A DNA stretch of 5,357 nt, taken from contig JAVCCD010000054.1 of assembly GCA_030765665.1 (NCBI GenBank), forward strand, positions 1-5,357, written 5' to 3'. The stretch is from Candidatus Tenebribacter mawsonii. Its GTDB lineage: Bacteria > Cloacimonadota > Cloacimonadia > Cloacimonadales > TCS61. Shown here piece after piece: positions 1 through 5,357 of the stretch. The translations under genes were made by a program, and so were the position numbers. The number at the start of each line of letters is the position of its first letter. Position 1 is the stretch's first letter. Under the pieces are notes generated by a model, which did not search any database, had not been told where the DNA came from, and saw only the letters and a list, made by a program, of their open reading frames with translations.

Positions 1-230
1 GAATACATAGAACCAAGTTCAAAACAATCAATATTTGCAAGACCGGCCGGGTTCCAATATGATGCAGTTACATTGTCTGCAATTGCAGTGAAAGCGTTTC
101 CCATAGAAAGAGCTTTTGCACCAACCCCCATTCTGATATATGGTAGTTCATCATCTGCACTGAGCCATGATGAAATTCCAACAACAATCAATCCTATGAG
201 AACTGTATATAACATCTTGTTCATTTTCAT
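1..230 (-). CDS. PorV/PorQ-family outer-membrane beta-barrel protein, N-terminal part (3' end beyond the window)
   Basis: The minus strand gives 76 codons from ATG at 228-230, open to the left edge. Residues 1-25 look like a Sec signal peptide: basic start (MKMNKM), hydrophobic core (about LYTVLIGLIVVGIS), and probable cleavage after WLSA, before DDELP. Then comes the family's N-terminal hallmark, RMGVGAKALSMGNAFTAIAD followed by NVTASYWNPAGLA; the conserved pattern is G-A-[KR]-A-L-x-M-G-x-A-[FY] then A-D-[ND]-x-x-A-x-x-W-N-P-A-G-L. This signature is known from PorV/PorQ-type and UPF0164-like barrel proteins of the FCB group. Family members are usually around 300 or more residues, so most of the barrel is missing here. 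PorV is a type IX secretion outer-membrane component that handles cargo C-terminal domains; other paralogues have no defined role, so calling this one a cargo shuttle is inference. In-frame ATGs also occur at 222-224 and 213-215; the one at 228-230 is chosen because the Shine-Dalgarno at 237-239 lies 6 bases upstream. It follows the giant gene by 65 bases on the same strand. Confidence 0.85.
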   Translation of the reverse strand, partial: MKMNKMLYTVLIGLIVVGISSWLSADDELPYIRMGVGAKALSMGNAFTAIADNVTASYWNPAGLANIDCFELGSMY

Positions 231-236
231 TTTTTA

Positions 237-244
237 CCTACCTT
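237..244 (-). promoter_or_regulatory. Ribosome binding site of the PorV/PorQ-like gene
   Basis: The minus strand reads AAGGTAGG here, with AGG (237-239) 6 bases before the ATG at 228-230 and AAGG (241-244) 10 bases before it. Either could pair with the anti-Shine-Dalgarno end of 16S rRNA. The 6-base spacing supports the first ATG over the in-frame ATGs at 222-224 and 213-215. Confidence 0.6.
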
Positions 245-256
245 GTTTGATTTAAA

Positions 257-284
257 GAGAGGAGGAGACGTATCTCCCCCTCCC
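257..284 (-). terminator. Intergenic 12-bp hairpin, candidate weak terminator or attenuator
   Basis: The minus-strand RNA has a purine-rich arm (284-273, GGGAGGGGGAGA), a four-base loop UACG (272-269) and a pyrimidine-rich arm (268-257, UCUCCUCCUCUC). All 12 positions pair, ten Watson-Crick and two G-U. Read from the plus strand the two G-U positions become A-C mismatches, so the structure suits leftward transcription, the direction of both genes. It begins 11 bases after the giant gene's stop codon. The base that follows is only UUUAAAUC, a poor U-tract, so complete rho-independent termination is doubtful. Alternatives are partial termination, protection of the upstream mRNA 3' end, or a 5'-leader structure for the PorV-like gene, whose ATG is 26 bases downstream. 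Confidence 0.5.
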
Positions 285-295
285 AAATAATCAAT

Positions 296-3200
296 TTATT
301 TTACAACACCGATCTTGAGCATTTCAACAATCTTCTTGTCTTGAACATCACCACTAGCGCCAGTTGCAATAATACGTGTTACATATCCACCTCTGGCAAC
401 ATTTTGTCCTTTATCATTCGTGCCATCCCAAGTTACGTAGTTAGAGGTAAGCCTTTTTATCAGCTCATTAGTCTTGAGGACTTTAACTTTTTTACCAGCA
501 AAGTCATAAATCTCAATTGTAACATACGCATCTCTGGTAAGATTTAGAGGGAATGATGTAATACCTTTTGAACCGTTATCAAGACGAAGTGGGTTTTCGG
601 AATATACCATTTCATTAGGAAGTGCGAAAGATAACTCTGGGCTATGCATGATCATATAAGTATGTCTGCTAACCGAGCAAGCATCCCAGATATTAGTGGC
701 TTCAACTTCAAATATAATCCCAGGGGTGAGTTCATCAATCACATTCGAACCGAGGTATTCGGAGTAGAATGCCATTGTTCCATTTGTGCTGTCGGCTAGT
801 ATTGTGCGAGGTCCATCAAGAATTGCTTCAGTACTTTGCTCTATGAATGTAATGTTTACTTCATTTGGTACTATTTCTGCGTTGCCACCCCAGTTTACAC
901 TGAATCTGAACAGATTCTGCATGTCGTCATAGGGTTGCACGATCCAGGTCTCTGTACCACCAACCAATAATGGCTGGAAGTCAACTGTTGGGGCAGGTGC
1001 TTTGATATCGAATTCAAACTGCCATGGATTTGCATTTTGACCAACCCATGTAGTTCCTACATTTCCTGCAAGGTCAGGAATTATTGACGTAATCACATAG
1101 TGACCGGCTTCCAAAACTCCAGCATTATATGCGAGAACACCTGCAGAAATCGTGATGTTTTCATTATCAATAGCATTGCCATTGAGCAAGAGTTGAATAT
1201 TTGCTTCATCGATCCCACTCGCAGCAGTGTAATTGTAACCATGTTCAGGACAGTCTGGTCTCACAACATATTGTGGTATATCTTCATAACCAATGGAGAT
1301 TACAACTTCTGTTCCGTAAGGCATTTCAGGAGAGGAGAAATCAACAGGATCTTCATCAACTATTCCAGGTTCGCCGGGTTCTTCAACCCAGTAACAGAGC
1401 GTATCACATGGAGTAACATAACTGTACAGATACAAATCCCAAATACCATTACCGTTGATGTCGTCCCAATCCCAAACACCGTTGTGATTAAGATCGTCGT
1501 AATCTTGATCCTGATTTACAAGATCCGGCCAGTCTTCGTTGTATAATCCATCATTGTCATTATCGATTGGATCACCAATGGGACTTATTGCCCACACACT
1601 CGGAGCTCCATAATCAATACCGTAATTCTGTTGTGCATCAAACGGAGAGCCATCAGTAGTGGTTACCTCTGCAATGAGAGTAATTGCAGTAGCACTAGGT
1701 GGATAGTTTCCACCATAGTTTACCTTATATCGATTTCCTCCAAGGTCAGTTGCCATAGTATTTTCTTGAACGGTTGATCCATCAATTTCGAAATCAACGA
1801 TCACACCGCCGTTTGCGATTACAACTCCTTCAGGAATATTAACATTGAAGAAGAATTCATTTGTCATAGTTGGATTATACCAGAAACTACCGTTAAATGC
1901 TTCGAATGTAATGCTATAACTAAGATCATAATCATAACTGAATTCATATGAGTCATAATTAAATAGGGCATCGAAAGCCATCCATTCTGCTGTTAGTGTA
2001 CCAAATGGTTCACATAATGCACCTGCAAGTTCAGCGTACCCGAATGTATAGGAATAAGTATCTCCAGCAATTGTCATCTGATAAAGTTCTACAGATAATG
2101 TAGTTCCTTCAATTGCCAAGGTAACATCAGCAACTTCAGTCAATGCATCTGTGATTTCCGCAGAGAAGGTTAATCCTTCGTAAGTAGCATTGGAAACAAC
2201 CGGTGCTACAAGGTCAACATTAAATGTTAACACATTTGTTTCATCTTCATTTCCATAATCATCTCTCAGTAAAATCTGAATTGTGTGAGATATTTCTGTA
2301 TCTAGATCTAAGCCATCAGTTTCTATTGTATAAATCCAATTAACTCCGGGAATACCACAAGTATCGGGTACAACATTTCCACAACTCATTGGCACACTAT
2401 TTTCGATGATATAGAAGCCATCAAGGATTGCATCAACTTTTAGATTTCCCCAATCTCCTTCATAAACAACTTCGGTTTCGAAGTCAGGAGAATCGTTGGT
2501 ATAGGCATTATTGTAATTAGGTTCAAGCACAATTTCATCGCCGATTGCGAGGTTCAAGATGCCTGAAGAATTTGCGAATACTGCGAATTCACCAGTACAA
2601 ATAGTGGTAAACTCAGCTTCAGTGTCATTGAATACAGCACCTTCAATTTTAACCCATGGGTCAGCCATTCCTGAAAAATAGCAATAAACTTCAAGGAATG
2701 CTTCAGCTGGTACAAAAACAGGATCATATGCAAGAGTATAAACAGGTAATTGAGCTGGAATACCCGGAAGTGCACCATAATAATTTACTTTTTCGGTGAC
2801 ACTTACTTGAGTTAACATTTCATTATTAGTAGGATAGTACTCTTCATTTGGTTCGAACCATACAGCGTTATCATTATGCATTTGCACAAAATGTGCAGGA
2901 ACATCAGCTGTCATTTGTTCATCATAACTTGTTACGATTCCATTTGAACCGAAATTTGGAGTTACCTTATGAACATTCATTGTACTATAGGACAGTCCAA
3001 ATGCATTATACATCCAGAGAGTAACAGTGCCACTGTTGGCTCCAACGGATTCCGGATTTGCAATCACAATATCGCCTGCATACGCGTTGTTGTTGCTTGA
3101 AAGTTCAACAATTTCAGCTTCATCATTATCACAATTATCATCTCCAGATATTTCGGACAACGCAATGATGAATTCAACAGGTGTAGCAGATCCAACTTTT

Positions 3201-5357
3201 GCAACATGATTAGCAACAATTCTGAGACCATCTGCTGTCATTTGGCTGAACGCTGTGTAATCAGCCGGATCAACAGGAACACCGATCTTTGAATAGATGC
3301 TATCTGCGATCTCGAGGTATGCTACAGGACGAATTAATTCAATCTCGGCAACATTATAATTTACTCGATAAAGTTTCTCATTACCAGAAGCAGAAGCATC
3401 TACTTCTGTGATTGTGGTACCAATATCAATCCAGTTTGTTCCACCGTCAATAGTGTATTCAAACCTAATTCCGGTAGCAGGAATCTGTGATCCATTTGGA
3501 AGATAGCATGCTTTTGTGAAGGCATAGATTCGATCTTTACAATTTGGATTTTCCTTGAAATCAAAACCGGCAATAATAGGTTCTGGAATCATGTCTGGAG
3601 AGAGAAGAGTAAAGTAGTAAACTGGAAGAGGATGTAAAATGTTCACAATATCTTCAAGAACTATTTTTATGGAATACTCCCCAAGAGGATAGTCAGATAG
3701 ATCAAAATCAACAAGTTCTTCAATGGTAGGAACAGAATCATATGTTTCATCTAGAATTATGATTTGCTCACCCCAGTTACCATCATAGGCAAGCGAAATC
3801 GTCGCATGAGTGATACCACTTCCACATACGTCATTTTTCTTATCATCAGCAAACAATTTAAATGAAACAGGATCTCCAGCCGAAACTCTAACAGAATCAT
3901 CCGGCTCAAGCGAATGGTGTTCAAATCCATTTTGAATAAGAGCAAAATCTGTAATTTCAGGAGCGGCAGAATCAAATCTAATGTCCTGAGCAAAAATCAA
4001 TGTATCAACATTTGCATCGGGAATTGCTAAATCTCTAGCTATGATCCTGAATTGATAGAAACCTGTATCCCATGTAGGAACATTATCTAACAAGACTGTG
4101 ACTGTATTAGTGAGACAATCCCAACTTGGAGTTCCAATATCAGTCCATGGACTATCAGGAGCCATATTGCTGTAATCAATTGTAACAGCATCAGCGAGAT
4201 CAGTAATGTTTGGATCATGTTCTAGGACTATTTCCGTAATTTTACCGAGGATTTCATCATTATGAATTGTTTGTGTAACCAAAAGCTCTAATCCATCAGG
4301 AACAAGTGTATTATCAATGGTTACAACAGTTGCAAAAAGAGGATCTTCAATATCTTCAAGCGAAGTTACACCTATGTAATATTCATCATCAGGAAGTTCT
4401 GTTACATCCCAACCACCATTAACATCATAGATTGCTGTTTCACTAGGAACAGGTAAATACATTATACCATCTGGTAAAAGCTCCCAGTTGACACCATCTG
4501 GTGAAGAATAGAATTTGAATCCGCTAATCTCTCCTTGAGCTTGAGCGGTTATTGGAATACAACCATGTAATGTGTTTTCATTATAGTAGATATCTTCAAC
4601 AGGGAATCCGGCGAGATCTGATATCCAGGTAAAGGCAGTTTCGACAATTTCAAGATAAAGTGAGTGAATCTGCGTTTGCGTATTATTTACATTATCAATA
4701 CCAAGAGCGTACACTTCGTATTCGCCGGGGTCAAGCATTGAGATGTTCCAATCATAAAGACTGAAATCAGGTCCGTATACAGTAGCAATGAGATTATCAT
4801 TAGCTACTCCATCTTGATGATAATAATATTGAACTTTTCCAAGTCCGTAGGTGGGATCGTATTCATAAGCATTCTTAATATCCCATGGAATAGTTTCATC
4901 ATCAATTTTCACTTCATCGATCCATTCACCACCAACTTCTTTATTAACTATGAATTCGTCAGGACTGATCTGGATTATTTCACCGGGATCTCCATAGATT
5001 CCTTCTAAATAAACATCTGGTAAATTATGTGTTGTATCATCTTTATAAAGGATTCTTTTTACATAGCCGGCATTTTTAAAATTTGTCCAGCTGTTGTTAA
5101 AATCAATGTCATAGATAGCTGAACCTTTAATTTCATCTATACCAAGCGTTTTGTACAGATTCACATCATTATAAATCGTGCTAACTCCGATAAATTCGTA
5201 ATACTGATTATGTACGAACAGTTCTCTTTTATCTACTGGAGGGCCAGGATTATTATAAGCATATGTAGAATCTTCTATATTATAAGGAGCGTCATCATCA
5301 CTTCCAATAGATAGCCCCCAATCAGCAGTTGATCCACCATCAAAGCCATCTGGAGAA
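296..5357 (-). CDS. Giant modular surface/secreted protein with Ig-like repeats and C-terminal FlgD-type Ig-like (T9SS-style) domain; N-terminus beyond the window
   Basis: The frame is open from the right edge to TAA at 296-298: 1686 visible codons (first full codon 5354-5356). A GTG at 5162-5164 could be taken as a start, but 64 in-frame codons of similar composition precede it and no Shine-Dalgarno is nearby, so it is internal. Residues below are counted from that GTG. I see no catalytic motif or membrane segment. About 95-735 and 870-1505 look like beta-sandwich (Ig/fibronectin-like) modules, each closing with a strand of the type G-x-Y-x-hydrophobic-D-x-x-N (EYEVYALGIDNVNN at 148; HYVITSIIPDLAGNVG at 1355). 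Linkers such as FDSAAPEITDF (397), VDLVAPVVS (983) and DIKAPAPTV (1386) mark module borders. About 735-868 may be ZU5-like. Residues 1201-1243 hold acidic calcium-type loops. Residues 1521-1622 form the FlgD-type Ig domain. The body is very acidic. The domain ending and neighbouring PorV-like gene suggest an exported surface protein; the function (adhesin, sheath, scaffold) is unknown. Confidence 0.9.
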   Translation of the reverse strand, partial: SPDGFDGGSTADWGLSIGSDDDAPYNIEDSTYAYNNPGPPVDKRELFVHNQYYEFIGVSTIYNDVNLYKTLGIDEIKGSAIYDIDFNNSWTNFKNAGYVKRILYKDDTTHNLPDVYLEGIYGDPGEIIQISPDEFIVNKEVGGEWIDEVKIDDETIPWDIKNAYEYDPTYGLGKVQYYYHQDGVANDNLIATVYGPDFSLYDWNISMLDPGEYEVYALGIDNVNNTQTQIHSLYLEIVETAFTWISDLAGFPVEDIYYNENTLHGCIPITAQAQGEISGFKFYSSPDGVNWELLPDGIMYLPVPSETAIYDVNGGWDVTELPDDEYYIGVTSLEDIEDPLFATVVTIDNTLVPDGLELLVTQTIHNDEILGKITEIVLEHDPNITDLADAVTIDYSNMAPDSPWTDIGTPSWDCLTNTVTVLLDNVPTWDTGFYQFRIIARDLAIPDANVDTLIFAQDIRFDSAAPEITDFALIQNGFEHHSLEPDDSVRVSAGDPVSFKLFADDKKNDVCGSGITHATISLAYDGNWGEQIIILDETYDSVPTIEELVDFDLSDYPLGEYSIKIVLEDIVNILHPLPVYYFTLLSPDMIPEPIIAGFDFKENPNCKDRIYAFTKACYLPNGSQIPATGIRFEYTIDGGTNWIDIGTTITEVDASASGNEKLYRVNYNVAEIELIRPVAYLEIADSIYSKIGVPVDPADYTAFSQMTADGLRIVANHVAKVGSATPVEFIIALSEISGDDNCDNDEAEIVELSSNNNAYAGDIVIANPESVGANSGTVTLWMYNAFGLSYSTMNVHKVTPNFGSNGIVTSYDEQMTADVPAHFVQMHNDNAVWFEPNEEYYPTNNEMLTQVSVTEKVNYYGALPGIPAQLPVYTLAYDPVFVPAEAFLEVYCYFSGMADPWVKIEGAVFNDTEAEFTTICTGEFAVFANSSGILNLAIGDEIVLEPNYNNAYTNDSPDFETEVVYEGDWGNLKVDAILDGFYIIENSVPMSCGNVVPDTCGIPGVNWIYTIETDGLDLDTEISHTIQILLRDDYGNEDETNVLTFNVDLVAPVVSNATYEGLTFSAEITDALTEVADVTLAIEGTTLSVELYQMTIAGDTYSYTFGYAELAGALCEPFGTLTAEWMAFDALFNYDSYEFSYDYDLSYSITFEAFNGSFWYNPTMTNEFFFNVNIPEGVVIANGGVIVDFEIDGSTVQENTMATDLGGNRYKVNYGGNYPPSATAITLIAEVTTTDGSPFDAQQNYGIDYGAPSVWAISPIGDPIDNDNDGLYNEDWPDLVNQDQDYDDLNHNGVWDWDDINGNGIWDLYLYSYVTPCDTLCYWVEEPGEPGIVDEDPVDFSSPEMPYGTEVVISIGYEDIPQYVVRPDCPEHGYNYTAASGIDEANIQLLLNGNAIDNENITISAGVLAYNAGVLEAGHYVITSIIPDLAGNVGTTWVGQNANPWQFEFDIKAPAPTVDFQPLLVGGTETWIVQPYDDMQNLFRFSVNWGGNAEIVPNEVNITFIEQSTEAILDGPRTILADSTNGTMAFYSEYLGSNVIDELTPGIIFEVEATNIWDACSVSRHTYMIMHSPELSFALPNEMVYSENPLRLDNGSKGITSFPLNLTRDAYVTIEIYDFAGKKVKVLKTNELIKRLTSNYVTWDGTNDKGQNVARGGYVTRIIATGASGDVQDKKIVEMLKIGVVK
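299..604 (-). other. C-terminal FlgD-type Ig-like domain, probable secretion/anchoring signal
   Basis: This is part of the giant gene (residues 1521-1622 counted from the GTG at 5164). It carries the usual order: SENPLRLDNGSKGITSFPL, then AYVTIEIYDFAGKKVKVL, then YVTWDGTNDKGQNVARGGYV, then RIIATGASGD and a final KKIVEMLKIGVVK. The landmarks are NP near the start, V-x-I-x-I-Y-D-x-x-G, the W-D-G-T-[ND]-x-x-G turn and the closing G-x-Y strand. Such domains resemble the FlgD Ig-like family and end many exported proteins of FCB bacteria, where comparable C-terminal domains direct type IX secretion. It is also the most basic part of the protein: 16 Lys/Arg in 102 residues, against 43 in the preceding 1520. 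That it acts as the export signal here is inference. Confidence 0.8.
1430..1564 (-). repeat. Acidic calcium-loop cluster with a tandem 11-residue repeat inside the giant protein
   Basis: Residues 1201-1206 read DNDNDG, followed by LYNED, a common acidic loop in secreted FCB proteins. Then two adjacent 11-residue units follow: D-L-N-H-N-G-V-W-D-W-D (nt 1495-1463) and D-I-N-G-N-G-I-W-D-L-Y (nt 1462-1430). Both fit D-x-N-x-N-G-x-[WY]-D, the oxygen-ligand pattern of EF-hand-like, dockerin-like and thrombospondin type 3 calcium loops. The two units differ at many bases, so the duplication is old or held by selection on protein sequence. It sits between beta-sandwich modules and ahead of a Cys pair (residues 1253 and 1257). 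Calcium binding is inferred from the motif; the helices of a true EF-hand are not evident. Confidence 0.65.

Noticed and set aside
73..255. Plus-strand open frame of 60 codons across the start of the PorV-like gene
   Set aside because: It is antisense to a well-supported signal peptide and PorV/PorQ signature, and its product resembles nothing.
299..604. Flagellar hook-capping function, suggested by FlgD similarity
   Set aside because: Only the Ig-like part is present, at the C-terminus of a giant acidic modular protein; this arrangement is common in exported FCB proteins and says nothing about flagella.
1100..1546. Plus-strand open frame of 148 codons
   Set aside because: It lies fully inside the giant minus-strand gene, opposite its calcium-loop region; the product is low-complexity Ile/Val/Asn-rich with no recognisable domain, consistent with an antisense shadow of Asp/Asn-rich codons.
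1430..1564. Dockerin domain of a cellulosome-like system
   Set aside because: The loops are immediately adjacent, lack evident helices between them and sit mid-protein, so a generic calcium-loop linker is the better reading.
2554..2778. Minus-strand 74-codon frame, and a similar 78-codon frame at 3757-3993
   Set aside because: Both are alternative frames inside the giant gene, whose own frame runs unbroken through them with coherent beta-sandwich sequence; the Leu-rich products look like frame shadows.
3418..3456. Sialidase or BNR-propeller enzyme, from the T-I-D-G-G-T-N-W motif
   Set aside because: A single good Asp-box-like turn in an Ig-like context is not enough; regularly spaced boxes and catalytic Arg residues are absent.
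5162..5164. GTG as the start codon of the giant gene
   Set aside because: There is no Shine-Dalgarno, no signal peptide follows, and the frame stays open with protein-like sequence to the window edge.

Overview
The window holds two protein-coding genes on the minus strand, both cut by the window edges, separated by a 65-base gap. In transcription order (right to left) they are: (1) a very large modular secreted or surface protein running from the right edge (5357) to a TAA at 296-298, with 1686 residues visible and its N-terminus outside the window; and (2) the first 76 codons of a PorV/PorQ-type outer-membrane barrel protein, starting at 230 and running off the left edge. I see no convincing gene on the plus strand, no RNA gene, no insertion sequence and no CRISPR array.

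The organism is probably a member of the Fibrobacteres-Chlorobi-Bacteroidetes (FCB) side of the bacterial tree. A large acidic chain of Ig-like beta-sandwich modules ending in a FlgD-type Ig-like C-terminal domain, next to a PorV/PorQ-type gene, is typical of Candidatus Cloacimonadota and relatives such as Marinimicrobia-like lineages. This assignment rests on protein style, not on a marker gene. The DNA is moderately AT-rich throughout and shows no obvious compositional break.

Layout: 1-230, PorV/PorQ-like gene (3' part missing), with signal peptide and the family's N-terminal signature; 231-295, intergenic gap with a Shine-Dalgarno element (237-244) and a 12-bp hairpin (257-284) that pairs fully only in the minus-strand RNA; 296-5357, the giant gene. 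Within the giant protein there are repeated beta-sandwich modules, a possible ZU5-like segment near 2561-2962, a calcium-loop cluster at 1430-1564, and the C-terminal FlgD/T9SS-style domain at 299-604.

How they may work together (inference): PorV proteins carry type IX secretion cargo that bears a C-terminal Ig-like signal. A giant cargo-like protein directly upstream of a PorV/PorQ-family gene, with too little room for a separate promoter after the hairpin, suggests co-transcription of an exported surface protein with a partner for its export or anchoring. No enzymatic domain is recognisable in the visible part of the giant protein, so its role (adhesin, sheath, surface layer or binding scaffold) is open.
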